NCBI RefSeq assembly: GCF_003491345.1
Contig: NZ_CP025512.1
Location: forward strand, 1,054,001-1,118,000
Origin: Neorhizobium sp. SOG26
GTDB lineage: Bacteria > Pseudomonadota > Alphaproteobacteria > Rhizobiales > Rhizobiaceae
DNA: 64,000 nt
Reading direction: 5' to 3'
Made by a program: the position numbers and the translations under genes. Below the pieces are notes generated by a model. The model did not search any database, was not told the DNA's origin, and was given only the letters and a program-made list of their open reading frames with translations. Below, piece by piece: positions 11,338 through 20,589 of the stretch (positions within the stretch are counted from its first letter, which is position 1; each line of letters begins with the position of its first letter).

Positions 11338-11700
11338 ATGGCTACCAGAAAAGAAGCACTCACCAAGCGTGCGAGCCGTGTCCGCCGCCAGCTCAAGAAG
11401 GTCGCAAACGGCCGTCCGCGTCTGTCGGTTCACCGCTCCTCCAAGAACATCTATGCCCAGGTTATCGACGACGTTGCCGGCCGCACGCTTGCTGCCGCTT
11501 CGACGCTCGATGCAGGTCTCAAGGGCTCGCTCAAGACGGGCGCCGACGTTGCAGCAGCTGCTGCCGTTGGCAAGCTCGTCGCCGAGCGTGCGACGCAGGC
11601 TGGCGTGAAGGAAGTCGTGTTCGATCGCGGCGCTTTCATCTATCACGGCCGCATCAAGGCTCTTGCTGACGCTGCCCGCGAAGGCGGCCTGAGCTTCTAA
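11338..11700 (+). CDS. rplR: 50S ribosomal protein L18
   Basis: L18 binds 5S rRNA together with L5. The 120-aa product has an [18 protein letters not shown] core and the C-terminal [24 protein letters not shown] motif. The stop is followed by a 151-bp gap with a strong hairpin before rpsE. Confidence 0.98.
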   Translation: MATRKEALTKRASRVRRQLKKVANGRPRLSVHRSSKNIYAQVIDDVAGRTLAAASTLDAGLKGSLKTGADVAAAAAVGKLVAERATQAGVKEVVFDRGAFIYHGRIKALADAAREGGLSF

Positions 11701-11703
11701 GAA

Positions 11704-11742
11704 TTTCGCCCGGTCTTCCTCGATAGGGAAGGCCGGGCGAAA
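11704..11742 (+). promoter_or_regulatory. Strong hairpin between rplR and rpsE
   Basis: TTTCGCCCGG at 11704-11713 pairs with CCGGGCGAAA, and the stem continues through CTTCC/GGAAG with one mismatch, about 15 bp in all. There is no U-tract, so intrinsic termination is unlikely. RNA processing or transcript stabilisation between operon halves is more plausible. A second small hairpin, GCGG-TTCG-CCGC, follows at 11744-11755. Confidence 0.5.
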
Positions 11743-11851
11743 CGCGGTTCGCCGCAGCACATAGTCGTTCCACCGGGTTGCTTCAGGCTGGCTGGTGGTT
11801 GGCTCCCGGAAATAAGCCCGTTGCACCCGGAAAAGAAAAAGGAACAGGACA

Positions 11852-12421
11852 ATGGCACAGGAAAGAAGAGGTTCTCGCGACGATCGCCAGAACCGCGAAG
11901 AGCGCGATAGCGAATTCGTCGACAAGCTGGTCGCGATCAACCGCGTCGCCAAGGTCGTCAAGGGCGGCCGTCGCTTTGGTTTTGCTGCTCTCGTCGTCGT
12001 TGGCGACCAGAAGGGCCGCGTTGGCTTTGGCCACGGCAAGGCACGCGAAGTGCCGGAAGCGATCCGCAAGGCTACCGAAAGCGCAAAGCGCGATCTGATC
12101 TTCGTACCGCTGCGTGACGGCCGTACGCTGCATCACGACGTCAATGGCCGCCACGGCGCCGGCAAGGTTCTGCTGCGCTCGGCCAAGGCTGGTACCGGCA
12201 TCATCGCCGGCGGCCCGATGCGCGCCGTATTCGAAACGCTCGGCGTCCACGACGTCGTTGCAAAGTCGACCGGTTCGTCGAACCCGTACAACATGGTTCG
12301 CGCAACCTTCGACGCTCTGAAGCACCAGGTGCATCCGAAGGACGTAGCAGCTCAGCGCGGCATCAAGTATGCAACGCTCCAGGCTCGCCGCGCCGCTTCC
12401 GGCAATGCGTCGGAAGAATAA
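11852..12421 (+). CDS. rpsE: 30S ribosomal protein S5
   Basis: S5 contributes to the mRNA entry site and to decoding fidelity. The 189-aa protein has the double-stranded-RNA-binding N domain ([20 protein letters not shown]) and the C-terminal [15 protein letters not shown] segment. The start follows AAAAAGGAACAGGACA, a good ribosome site. rpmD follows after 14 bp. Confidence 0.98.
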   Translation: MAQERRGSRDDRQNREERDSEFVDKLVAINRVAKVVKGGRRFGFAALVVVGDQKGRVGFGHGKAREVPEAIRKATESAKRDLIFVPLRDGRTLHHDVNGRHGAGKVLLRSAKAGTGIIAGGPMRAVFETLGVHDVVAKSTGSSNPYNMVRATFDALKHQVHPKDVAAQRGIKYATLQARRAASGNASEE

Positions 12422-12435
12422 GAGGAGTCTGACCC

Positions 12436-12645
12436 ATGGCTAAGGCTACGCAGAAGACTGAAGCAAAGACGGTTACCGTTCAGCAGATCGGCAGCCCCAT
12501 CCGCCGCCCGGCCGTACAGCGCCAGACGCTGATCGGTCTCGGCCTCAACAAGATGCACCGGACCCGCACGCTGGAAGACACTCCTTCCGTTCGTGGCATG
12601 ATCCGGGCTGTCCAGCATCTCGTTCGCGTCGTCGACGAGAAGTGA
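12436..12645 (+). CDS. rpmD: 50S ribosomal protein L30
   Basis: L30 is a small 50S surface protein. The 69-aa sequence has the family pattern [23 protein letters not shown] followed by the conserved [13 protein letters not shown] segment. An AGAGGAG site precedes the ATG. rplO follows after 16 bp. Confidence 0.97.
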   Translation: MAKATQKTEAKTVTVQQIGSPIRRPAVQRQTLIGLGLNKMHRTRTLEDTPSVRGMIRAVQHLVRVVDEK

Positions 12646-12661
12646 GACGGAGGAAGACACC

Positions 12662-13141
12662 ATGAAACTGAATGAGATCAAGGATAACGAAGGCGCGTCC
12701 AAGGATCGTATCCGCGTTGGTCGCGGTATCGGCTCCGGCAAGGGCAAGACCGGCGGTCGCGGCGTGAAGGGTCAGAAGGCTCGTTCCGGCGTTGCCATCA
12801 ACGGCTTCGAAGGCGGCCAGATGCCGATCTATCGTCGCCTGCCGAAGCGCGGCTTCAACAACATCTTCGCCTCGGACTACGTCACCGTTTCGGTCGGCCG
12901 CATCCAGAGCGCCATCGATGCAGGCAAGCTTGATTCGAACGCGACGATCGACGCCGCTTCGCTCAAGGCTGCTGGCGTGATCCGTCGTCCGAAGGACGGT
13001 GTTCGCGTTCTCGCGGACGGTGAACTCAAGGCCAAGGTTTCGATCGAAGTTGCCGGCGCTTCCAAGGCTGCCGTCGAGAAGATCGAAAAGGCTGGCGGCT
13101 CTGTAAAGCTGCTCGTTGCAGCTGAAGCCGCTGCTGAATAA
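12662..13141 (+). CDS. rplO: 50S ribosomal protein L15
   Basis: L15 is an early 50S assembly protein. The 159-aa product has the long glycine- and basic-rich N-terminal extension ([22 protein letters not shown]) followed by the globular domain ending in an alanine-rich tail. It is followed by a terminator-like hairpin before secY. Confidence 0.97.
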   Translation: MKLNEIKDNEGASKDRIRVGRGIGSGKGKTGGRGVKGQKARSGVAINGFEGGQMPIYRRLPKRGFNNIFASDYVTVSVGRIQSAIDAGKLDSNATIDAASLKAAGVIRRPKDGVRVLADGELKAKVSIEVAGASKAAVEKIEKAGGSVKLLVAAEAAAE

Positions 13142-13149
13142 ATCGTTTG

Positions 13150-13189
13150 AAAATCGCCCGGTTTGAGCTTCACACCGGGCGATTTTATC
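13150..13189 (+). terminator. Intrinsic-type terminator after rplO
   Basis: A 13-bp perfect stem (AAAATCGCCCGGT at 13150-13162 with its complement at 13174-13186) with an 11-base loop runs into a T-rich 3' arm (GATTTTATCT). It lies 8 bp after the rplO stop and suggests at least partial termination before secY. Confidence 0.65.
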
Positions 13190-13378
13190 TCCATATGTGA
13201 GCCTCACGATCCCACGCGATCCTGTTGGTCGCCGGCAGGGATCATACGGAAAACAGGGTGAGGCATCCGATTGCTCCTCGCAATCTCCCGCGCCCGGTTT
13301 TTTTGAACCAGAATTTGCGACTGCTTTCCGGCTCTGGCATGTTCCGCCGGCGGATCAGACGGTCGGGCGGAGAAATGC

Positions 13379-14719
13379 ATGGCTTCTGCAGCGGAACAAC
13401 TCGCCTCCAATCTTAATTTTTCGACCTTTGCCAAGGCAGAGGATCTCAAGAAGCGGCTGTGGTTTACGCTTGCCGCGCTTCTTGTTTACCGCCTTGGGAC
13501 GCACATTCCGCTTCCGGGCCTGAACCCTGAAGCCTATGCCCAGGCCTTCCGTGGCCAGGCCGGCGGCATCCTCGGCCTCTTCAACATGTTTTCGGGCGGC
13601 GCCGTCGAGCGCATGGCGATCTTCGCGCTCGGCATCATGCCCTACATTTCCGCATCGATCATCGTGCAGCTGATGACCTCGGTCGTTCCGTCTCTTGAAA
13701 ACCTCAAGAAGGAAGGCGAGGCGGGCCGCAAGATCATCAACCAGTACACGCGCTACGGCACGGTGCTGCTGGGCACGCTGCAGGCTTACGGCATTGCTGC
13801 CGGCCTTGAGAGCGGCAACGGCCTCGTGCTCGATCCGGGTTGGTTCTTCCGCCTGTCGACGGTCATCACGCTGCTTGGCGGCACGATGTTCCTGATGTGG
13901 CTCGGCGAGCAGATCACCTCGCGCGGCATCGGCAACGGAATCTCGCTGATCATCTTCTCGGGTATCGCGGCTGGCCTTCCGACGGCTCTTGCTGGCACCC
14001 TTGAGCTTGGCCGTACGGGCGCCCTTCCGACGGCACTGATTCTCACGGTCATCGTGGTCGCGATCGGCGTCATTGCCCTGATCGTCTTCGTCGAGCGCGC
14101 CCAGCGTCGTCTGCTGATCCAGTATCCGAAGCGCCAGGTCGGCAACCGCATGTTCCAGGGCGATACGTCGCACCTGCCGCTGAAGCTGAACACTTCGGGC
14201 GTTATCCCGGCGATCTTTGCATCCTCGCTGCTGCTTCTGCCGGCAACGGCTGCAGGTTTTGCGGGCAACTCGCAGCTTCCTGACTGGGCAACGACGATCG
14301 TTGCCTCGCTCGGCCACGGCCAGCCGCTGTTCATGCTGCTCTACGGCCTGCTGATCGCCTTCTTCGCCTTCTTCTACACGGCCATCGTCTTCAATCCGAA
14401 GGACACGGCCGACAACCTGAAGAAGCACGGTGGCTTTATCCCGGGCATCCGCCCCGGCGAGCGCACCGCCGAATACATCGATTACGTCCTCACCCGCATT
14501 ACGGTCGTGGGCGCGGTCTACCTCGTGTTTGTCTGCGTTCTGCCTGAGTTGTTGATCGCCCGTACCGGCGTACCATTAGCCCTTGGTGGGACTTCGCTTT
14601 TGATCGTCGTCAGTGTAACCCTCGATACGGTTGCGCAGATTCAGGGCCATCTCATTGCCCAGCAATACGAGGGCCTGATCAAGAAGTCGAAGCTGCGCGG
14701 AGGAAAGAGGGGACGATGA
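13379..14719 (+). CDS. secY: Preprotein translocase subunit SecY
   Basis: SecY is the channel-forming inner-membrane subunit of the Sec translocon. The 446-aa protein has about ten hydrophobic helices. Signature segments include [21 protein letters not shown] residues near the N terminus, [17 protein letters not shown], and the cytoplasmic loop [21 protein letters not shown] precedes the ATG by about 10 bp. Its stop overlaps adk by four bases (ATGA). The 237-bp gap upstream probably contains its own promoter. Confidence 0.98.
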   Translation: MASAAEQLASNLNFSTFAKAEDLKKRLWFTLAALLVYRLGTHIPLPGLNPEAYAQAFRGQAGGILGLFNMFSGGAVERMAIFALGIMPYISASIIVQLMTSVVPSLENLKKEGEAGRKIINQYTRYGTVLLGTLQAYGIAAGLESGNGLVLDPGWFFRLSTVITLLGGTMFLMWLGEQITSRGIGNGISLIIFSGIAAGLPTALAGTLELGRTGALPTALILTVIVVAIGVIALIVFVERAQRRLLIQYPKRQVGNRMFQGDTSHLPLKLNTSGVIPAIFASSLLLLPATAAGFAGNSQLPDWATTIVASLGHGQPLFMLLYGLLIAFFAFFYTAIVFNPKDTADNLKKHGGFIPGIRPGERTAEYIDYVLTRITVVGAVYLVFVCVLPELLIARTGVPLALGGTSLLIVVSVTLDTVAQIQGHLIAQQYEGLIKKSKLRGGKRGR

Positions 14720-15366
14720 GACTGATTCTATTAGGACCGCCGGGCGCGGGTAAGGGGACCCAGGCCCAGCGGATCGTCGAGAAGCACGGCATCCCGCAGC
14801 TCTCCACGGGTGACATGCTGCGTGCCGCCGTTGCGGCCGAAACCGAAGTTGGCAAGCGGGCCAAGGCCGTCATGGACGCCGGAAGCCTCGTTTCGGACGA
14901 GATCGTCAATGCGATCGTGTCCGAGCGAATCGACCAGCCCGACTGCGCCAACGGCTTCATTCTCGATGGTTTCCCACGCACGCTTGTTCAGGCGGATGCA
15001 ACGGAAGCCATGCTGAAGGCCAAGGGCCTTGAGTTGTCCGTGGTGATCGAACTGCGAGTCGACGACAAGGAACTGGTTCGCCGCGTGTCCGGTCGTTACT
15101 CCTGTGCCCAGTGCGGGACCGTCTATCATGACACCGACCGCCAGCCGGCCACTGAAGGCGTCTGCGATAAATGCGGTTCGACTCACTTCAAGCGTCGTCC
15201 GGACGACAATGCCGAGACGATGACGAAGCGCCTCGAGGTCTACTACAAGGAAACCTCGCCGCTGATCGGCTACTACCACGCCAAGGGCAAGCTCCAGGTT
15301 GTGGACGGCATGGCCGAGATGGACAAGGTCACGGCCGACATCGAAAAGATCTTCGCGGCGCTCTGA
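14716..15366 (+). CDS. adk: Adenylate kinase, zinc-type LID
   Basis: Cytosolic enzyme interconverting ATP plus AMP with two ADP. The 216-aa long-form enzyme has P-loop [10 protein letters not shown] at about residues 7-16, GFPRTLVQA in the AMP-binding region, and an INSERT/LID domain holding two Cys pairs (CAQC and CDKC, about 40 residues apart). Four cysteines in the LID indicate structural zinc binding. It overlaps secY by four bases, the common secY-adk arrangement. Confidence 0.97.
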   Translation: MRLILLGPPGAGKGTQAQRIVEKHGIPQLSTGDMLRAAVAAETEVGKRAKAVMDAGSLVSDEIVNAIVSERIDQPDCANGFILDGFPRTLVQADATEAMLKAKGLELSVVIELRVDDKELVRRVSGRYSCAQCGTVYHDTDRQPATEGVCDKCGSTHFKRRPDDNAETMTKRLEVYYKETSPLIGYYHAKGKLQVVDGMAEMDKVTADIEKIFAAL

Positions 15367-15605
15367 GCCGTCAGGGATCCGTTAAAGAATCTCGGGCGGA
15401 ACGGTTGCATTCAAGCGCTGATTCCGCTAAAGACCGCGCCAACTCGCGACAAGTTTTTGCGATCGGCGCGGATTTCCCGCAAGGACATCCGGGACCGGTC
15501 GTTTTGACCTGTTCCGTATGACGTTTGAACTGGCGGCCGCCAAACGGCTGCTTTCATGGAAGAGTACCACTTGCTGGATAGCAACTGGAACGAAGGAGAA
15601 TAGGC

Positions 15606-15974
15606 GTGGCACGTATCGCTGGCGTCAACATCCCGACTGCGAAGCGCGTTGTCATCGCGCTGACCTATATTCACGGGATCGGCCCGAAATTCGCACAAGA
15701 AATCGTCGAGAAGGTCGGTATTCCGGCCGAGAAGCGCGTTCACCAGCTGACGGACTCTGAAGTCCTTCAGATCCGTGAAACGATCGACCGCGACTACCAG
15801 GTTGAGGGTGATCTTCGTCGCGAAACCGCGATGAACATCAAGCGCCTCATGGACCTCGGTTGCTACCGTGGCCTGCGTCACCGTCGGGGCCTTCCGGTCC
15901 GCGGTCAGCGCACCCACACGAATGCCCGCACCCGTAAGGGTCCGGCCAAGGCAATCGCCGGTAAGAAGAAGTAA
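15606..15974 (+). CDS. rpsM: 30S ribosomal protein S13
   Basis: S13 bridges the 30S head to the 50S subunit and contacts P-site tRNA. It is 122 aa with a GTG start giving [26 protein letters not shown], the expected N terminus; AAGGAGAA precedes it. The C-terminal [19 protein letters not shown] tail is intact. A 239-bp gap from adk probably holds the alpha-operon promoter. Confidence 0.98.
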   Translation: MARIAGVNIPTAKRVVIALTYIHGIGPKFAQEIVEKVGIPAEKRVHQLTDSEVLQIRETIDRDYQVEGDLRRETAMNIKRLMDLGCYRGLRHRRGLPVRGQRTHTNARTRKGPAKAIAGKKK

Positions 15975-16093
15975 TTTTGGACGCACGGTCATGCGGGCGG
16001 GCAGGGGTCTCCTTGTTCGCTCCTGTTTGACTGGTCGTTCCAAGGTGGAGCCGCTGGAACTACGGCGGTGCAGAGATCAACGAAAGGGATAAT

Positions 16094-16483
16094 ATGGCCA
16101 AGGAAGCCACCCGCGTACGCCGTCGCGAACGCAAGAACATCACGTCGGGCGTTGCCCACGTCAATTCTACCTTCAACAACACGATGATCACGATCACCGA
16201 CGCGCAGGGCAATGCGATTGCCTGGTCGTCCGCCGGTGCCAAGGGCTTCAAGGGTTCGCGTAAGTCGACCCCGTTCGCTGCTCAGATCGCTGCCGAAGAC
16301 TGCGCCAAGAAGGCTCAGGAGCATGGCATGAAGTCGCTGGAAGTCGAAGTTTGCGGTCCGGGTTCCGGCCGTGAGTCGGCTCTGCGCGCTCTGCAGGCTG
16401 CTGGCTTCATGATCACCTCGATCCGCGACGTCACGCCGATCCCGCACAACGGCTGCCGCCCGCGCAAGAAGCGCCGCGTCTGA
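16094..16483 (+). CDS. rpsK: 30S ribosomal protein S11
   Basis: S11 lies on the 30S platform beside the exit-site mRNA. The 129-aa product contains [24 protein letters not shown] residues and ends [18 protein letters not shown], the family C terminus. AAAGGGATAAT precedes the ATG. It is separated from rpsM by 119 bp and from rpoA by 176 bp. Confidence 0.98.
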   Translation: MAKEATRVRRRERKNITSGVAHVNSTFNNTMITITDAQGNAIAWSSAGAKGFKGSRKSTPFAAQIAAEDCAKKAQEHGMKSLEVEVCGPGSGRESALRALQAAGFMITSIRDVTPIPHNGCRPRKKRRV

Positions 16484-16659
16484 TCGACGTGCTGGAGGGT
16501 GGTCGGTTTGCTACCCTTTTGTGAACTCGGTAACAGCCGCTTGTCCCTCCTGGGGTCGGGCGGCTTTCACCGTATCGCCGACGAGCAATCCTCCTCTCGG
16601 TGTTCCTCATGCTCGGTTGCCACGATTGGATGGTGGCAACGAACGGAAGGTATTTAGTC

Positions 16660-17670
16660 ATGATCCAGAAGAACTGGCAGGAACTGATCAAACCGAACAA
16701 GGTGGAATTCACCTCGTCCGGTCGTACCAAGGCAACGCTGATTGCCGAACCCCTCGAGCGCGGCTTCGGCCTGACGCTCGGCAACGCGCTGCGTCGCGTT
16801 CTTCTGTCGTCTCTGCGTGGTGCGGCTGTCACCGCCGTGCAGATCGACGGCGTTCTCCACGAGTTCTCCTCCATTCCGGGCGTTCGGGAAGATGTGACGG
16901 ACATCGTGCTCAACATCAAGGAAATCGCCATCAAGATGGATGGCGATGATGCCAAGCGCATGGTCGTGCGCAAGCAGGGCCCGGGTGCCGTAACCGCTGG
17001 TGACATCCAGACGGTTGGCGACATCGAGATCCTCAACCCTGACCATGTTATCTGCACCCTCGACGAGGGCGCCGAAATCCGCATGGAATTCACGGTCAAC
17101 AACGGCAAGGGCTACGTCCCGGCTGAACGTAACCGTGCCGAGGATGCGCCGATCGGCCTCATCCCGGTCGACAGCCTGTACTCGCCCGTCAAGAAGGTGT
17201 CGTACAAGGTTGAGAACACCCGCGAAGGCCAGGTTCTCGACTACGACAAGCTGACCATGACGATCGAGACCGATGGCTCGGTTACCGGTGAAGATGCAGT
17301 TGCCTTCGCAGCCCGCATCCTTCAGGACCAGCTCGGCGTATTCGTCAACTTCGACGAGCCGCAGAAGGACGTTGAAGAAGAATCGGTTGCCGAACTCGCG
17401 TTCAACCCGGCGCTTCTCAAGAAGGTCGACGAGCTGGAGCTTTCGGTCCGTTCGGCGAACTGCCTGAAGAACGACAACATCGTCTATATCGGCGACCTCA
17501 TCCAGAAGACCGAGGCGGAAATGCTGCGCACTCCGAATTTCGGTCGCAAGTCGCTGAACGAGATCAAGGAAGTTCTGGCATCCATGGGCCTCCATCTTGG
17601 CATGGAAGTTCCCGCCTGGCCGCCGGAAAACATCGAAGATCTCGCAAAGCGCTACGAAGACCAGTACTAA
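16660..17670 (+). CDS. rpoA: RNA polymerase alpha subunit
   Basis: The alpha subunit assembles core RNA polymerase and contacts activators and UP elements. The start giving [17 protein letters not shown] (336 aa) is chosen over an ATG 60 bp upstream because it matches the family N terminus. The N-terminal domain carries [16 protein letters not shown]; the C-terminal domain carries [15 protein letters not shown] and [15 protein letters not shown]. rplQ follows after 45 bp. Confidence 0.98.
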   Translation: MIQKNWQELIKPNKVEFTSSGRTKATLIAEPLERGFGLTLGNALRRVLLSSLRGAAVTAVQIDGVLHEFSSIPGVREDVTDIVLNIKEIAIKMDGDDAKRMVVRKQGPGAVTAGDIQTVGDIEILNPDHVICTLDEGAEIRMEFTVNNGKGYVPAERNRAEDAPIGLIPVDSLYSPVKKVSYKVENTREGQVLDYDKLTMTIETDGSVTGEDAVAFAARILQDQLGVFVNFDEPQKDVEEESVAELAFNPALLKKVDELELSVRSANCLKNDNIVYIGDLIQKTEAEMLRTPNFGRKSLNEIKEVLASMGLHLGMEVPAWPPENIEDLAKRYEDQY

Positions 17671-17715
17671 TTAGTCAGACTGCAGGCGAATGCCTGCAAG
17701 TGAAGGAGACACATC

Positions 17716-18141
17716 ATGCGCCACGGAAAAGCCGGCCGCAAACTCAACCGCACCGCAAGCCACCGCAAGGCAATGTTTGCCAACATGGCGGCTTCGCTCA
17801 TCACCCATGAGCAGATCGTAACGACCCTGCCGAAGGCGAAGGAAATTCGCCCGATCGTCGAAAAGCTCGTTACCCTCGGCAAGCGCGGTGACCTGCACGC
17901 TCGTCGTCAGGCAATCTCGCAGATCCAGGACCAGGACGCTGTTCGCAAGCTGTTCGACGCCATCGCTTCGCGTTACGCAACCCGCAACGGCGGTTACCTG
18001 CGTATCATGAAGGCTGGCTTCCGCCAGGGCGACAATGCTCCGCTCGCCGTCATCGAGTTCGTTGAACGCGACGTTGACGCCAAGGGCAAGGCCGACAAGG
18101 AACGCGTTGCTGCTGAAGCAGAAGCTGCAGAAGCCGCTTAA
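17716..18141 (+). CDS. rplQ: 50S ribosomal protein L17
   Basis: L17 sits near the tunnel exit. The 141-aa product begins [20 protein letters not shown], the family signature, and ends in an alanine/glutamate-rich tail usual for this lineage. AAGGAG precedes the ATG. It is the last gene of the cluster and is followed by a strong terminator. Confidence 0.98.
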   Translation: MRHGKAGRKLNRTASHRKAMFANMAASLITHEQIVTTLPKAKEIRPIVEKLVTLGKRGDLHARRQAISQIQDQDAVRKLFDAIASRYATRNGGYLRIMKAGFRQGDNAPLAVIEFVERDVDAKGKADKERVAAEAEAAEAA

Positions 18142-18164
18142 TCATCTCCGCAATGCGGTTAAGG

Positions 18165-18195
18165 AAAAGGCCGGATGGAAACATCCGGCCTTTTT
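18165..18195 (+). terminator. Intrinsic terminator after rplQ
   Basis: A 9-bp GC-rich stem (GGCCGGATG with CATCCGGCC) is closed by a GAAA tetraloop and flanked by AAAA on the left and TTTTT on the right. The A and T flanks mean it could also serve the convergent msrQ on the other strand. Confidence 0.9.
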
Positions 18196-18227
18196 GCATT
18201 TCGGGCGTGGGTAGCGACCCGGGCTGT

Positions 18228-18881
18228 CTAACGTGATGCGGGGCGAGGCGCGCCGGCCACGCTTCTTCTCCCGCGCTTCCAATCCAGGAACGGCCGCCTG
18301 ACGACGCGGTAGGCGACCAGGATCGCGATCAGCGCCACGTGGATGAAGGGCACCAGCGTCACCGATTTCACCGCCAGGACGTAATGCAGGGCGCCGCCTG
18401 CCGCGATCAGGTAGACGAGTTTGTGCAGCTTGGTCCATGCGGTGGTGAGCTTGCGGATCGACCAGTTGTTCGATGTCAGCGCCAGCGGGATCAGCAGCAC
18501 CAGGCAGGCCATGCCGATGGTGATATAGGGGCGCCTTGCGATATCGCTGCCCACCGCGCCGAAGTTGAAGACGAGGTCGAGCGAAACATAGACGGTGAAG
18601 TGCATCAGCACGTAGTAGAAGGCAAGCAGGCCGAGCGCCCGCCGGTAGCGAATCCAGTTGATGCCGGCGATGTCGCGCAACGGCGTGATTGCCAGTGTCG
18701 CGATCAGGAAGCGCAGCGCCCAGATCCCGAGCGCGTGCTCGAACTCCTTCACCGGGTTGGCACCCAACTGGTCCGTCGCACCGAGATAGAAATACCAGAC
18801 GGCCGGGACAAGGCCGAGGATGTAGAGCGCCCAGACGCTGGCACCGTGGTAGCGGCGGGGCAGGGCAGGAAGAAACGACAT
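18228..18881 (-). CDS. msrQ: MsrQ, haem-binding membrane subunit of MsrPQ
   Basis: MsrQ passes electrons from the respiratory chain to periplasmic MsrP, which repairs oxidised methionine in envelope proteins. The 217-aa protein is a polytopic membrane protein of the ferric-reductase-like family with about six hydrophobic segments and conserved histidines in transmembrane stretches (YVLMHFTVY, TKLHKLVYLI, GALHYVLAV). The start [10 protein letters not shown] is chosen because it shares one base with the msrP stop (TGATG); longer in-frame starts would lie inside msrP. Confidence 0.93.
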   Translation of the reverse strand: MSFLPALPRRYHGASVWALYILGLVPAVWYFYLGATDQLGANPVKEFEHALGIWALRFLIATLAITPLRDIAGINWIRYRRALGLLAFYYVLMHFTVYVSLDLVFNFGAVGSDIARRPYITIGMACLVLLIPLALTSNNWSIRKLTTAWTKLHKLVYLIAAGGALHYVLAVKSVTLVPFIHVALIAILVAYRVVRRPFLDWKRGRRSVAGAPRPASR

Positions 18882-19825
18882 CAGTAGTTCGCCTTCAGGT
18901 CCATGCCGGCATAGAGGCTTGCCACCTCCTCGGCATATCCATTGAACGGGAGCGTGTCGCGGCGGTTGCCGCCAAAGAAGCCGCCTTCGCCAATGCGCTG
19001 TTCGGTGGCCTGGCTCCAGCGTGGATGGTCGACGGCCGGATTGACGTTGGAATAGAAGCCGTATTCCCGCGCGTTGGCATTCTTCCAGGTCGTTTGCGGC
19101 TGCTCTTCGACCAGCGAGATCCTGACGATCGACTTGATGCTCTTGAAGCCGTATTTCCACGGCACCACGAGCCGGATGGGCGCGCCGTTGGCATTCGGCA
19201 GTGTCTCGCCGTAAAGGCCGACCGCCAGGATGGTCAGCGGATGGCGCGCCTCATCCAGGCGCAGACCTTCGATGTAAGGCCAGGGGAGCGGCTGGAACAG
19301 GCCTTTCTGTCCCGGCATTTCTTCCGGACGCACCACCGTCTCGAAGGAAACGTATTTGGCGCTGCCCAGCGGATCGACCTGGTCGAGGATGGCCGAAAGC
19401 GGGAAGCCGATCCAGGGGATCACCATCGACCAGCCTTCGACGCAACGCAGGCGATAGGTGCGGTCTTCGAGCTGCATCTTGAGGATTTCGTCCAGCCCGA
19501 ACTCCCGCGGCTTGCCGACCAGCCCATCGACCTTCACCGTCCAGGGCGTCGGCTTGAAATCACCGGAATTGGCCGCCGGATCCTCCTTGTTGACGCCAAA
19601 CTCGTAGAAATTGTTGTAGGTCGTCACCGACTCCTTCGGAGTGAGCTTCTCATCCAGCTTGTATGGCCCGGGCTTGGCGGCGAGCGGCGCGGCAAGCGCG
19701 CTGCTGAAACCCGCCAGCGACAGGCCGGCGCCCGCCGTCGCGCCGATGAAGGAGCGCCGCGACATGTAGATGGCGCGGGGCGTAATCTCGGAGGCTGGGA
19801 TCTTGGGCGGACGATAAGCGGGCAT
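18881..19825 (-). CDS. msrP: MsrP, molybdenum-dependent protein-methionine-sulfoxide reductase
   Basis: Periplasmic Mo-cofactor enzyme that reduces methionine sulfoxide in proteins. The 314-aa product has a Tat-type signal ([13 protein letters not shown], residues about 22-34) and the Mo-ligand cysteine in RLRCVEGW in the sulfite-oxidase-type fold. It forms an operon with msrQ downstream. An oddly placed terminator-like hairpin lies about 85-120 bp upstream on the same strand. Confidence 0.95.
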   Translation of the reverse strand: MPAYRPPKIPASEITPRAIYMSRRSFIGATAGAGLSLAGFSSALAAPLAAKPGPYKLDEKLTPKESVTTYNNFYEFGVNKEDPAANSGDFKPTPWTVKVDGLVGKPREFGLDEILKMQLEDRTYRLRCVEGWSMVIPWIGFPLSAILDQVDPLGSAKYVSFETVVRPEEMPGQKGLFQPLPWPYIEGLRLDEARHPLTILAVGLYGETLPNANGAPIRLVVPWKYGFKSIKSIVRISLVEEQPQTTWKNANAREYGFYSNVNPAVDHPRWSQATEQRIGEGGFFGGNRRDTLPFNGYAEEVASLYAGMDLKANY

Positions 19826-19905
19826 GGCGGTCTCTCCTCTGGCGGCGGCGGTGCCTCTCCTGGTTCAATACGTAGTCCCAAAGCCCTTGGTTTCACAGCG
19901 GGTAC

Positions 19906-19946
19906 AAAAAAGGCCGCAACCACTTTCGCGTGACGAAACGCGGCCT
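19906..19946 (-). terminator. Terminator-like hairpin upstream of msrP
   Basis: Read on the minus strand, AGGCCGC...GCGGCCT (19946-19940 with 19917-19911) encloses an inner TTTCG/CGAAA stem and is followed by six Ts. No minus-strand gene lies upstream to be terminated, so it may be an attenuator in the msrPQ leader, or it may end an antisense transcript. No promoter was assigned. Confidence 0.45.
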
Positions 19947-20034
19947 GGAACATGGAAACTTCAAGCCCGGATCACCATCTCTTGATGGCAAGTTGTCAGC
20001 CGAATCCGCTGGCACGGCGACAAGGAGAACTGCC

Positions 20035-20439
20035 ATGGTGACACGTACATGGGATGCCGGGCGAAGCGACACCTTCACCGACCGTGCCGAGACACTCAAG
20101 CGCCTGCGACGGCTGGCCCGCCTTGCGCGGCTGATGGATACCGCCATCGGCATTCCGGGCACGCGGCTGCGCTTTGGTGCAGACTCTGTCATCGGCCTTC
20201 TACCGGTCGTGGGTGACGCCGGCGGCGCGCTCATCGGGCTCTACATCGTCAACGAAGCGCGGCGGCTTGGCCTTCCAGCCGACAAGCTGGTGCGGATGGT
20301 CGGCAACCTCGCGGCAGACTCGGTCCTTGGCAGCGTGCCACTGGCCGGTGACATCTTCGACGTCTTCTTCAAGTCGCACCGCCGCAACGTGCAGATCATC
20401 TTCGATCATCTCGGGATCGATCCAGCCGAGGTGCGGTAG
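20035..20439 (+). CDS. DUF4112 protein
   Basis: The 134-aa product fits the DUF4112 family: RLARLARLMDTAIGIPGTRLRFGADSVIGLLPVVGDAGG followed by a second GDIFDVFFKSHRRN segment. Two hydrophobic stretches suggest membrane association. The function is unknown. The ATG giving MVTRTWDAG is chosen because AAGGAG sits about 10 bp upstream; an in-frame ATG 105 bp earlier falls within the upstream hairpin region and lacks such a site. Confidence 0.85.
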   Translation: MVTRTWDAGRSDTFTDRAETLKRLRRLARLARLMDTAIGIPGTRLRFGADSVIGLLPVVGDAGGALIGLYIVNEARRLGLPADKLVRMVGNLAADSVLGSVPLAGDIFDVFFKSHRRNVQIIFDHLGIDPAEVR

Positions 20440-20589
20440 GGCGTGCGCTCTGCGGGTCAACCGTACCGCTTTGGCCTGTCCTGATAGTGACATGATCGGG
20501 CGCTTCGGATAAAGAAAGCCGCAAAACAAAGGGGCTTTTTGCGCTCGGCCAACGGCTGGGCACCGGCCCGACGAGATCGAGGACACACC

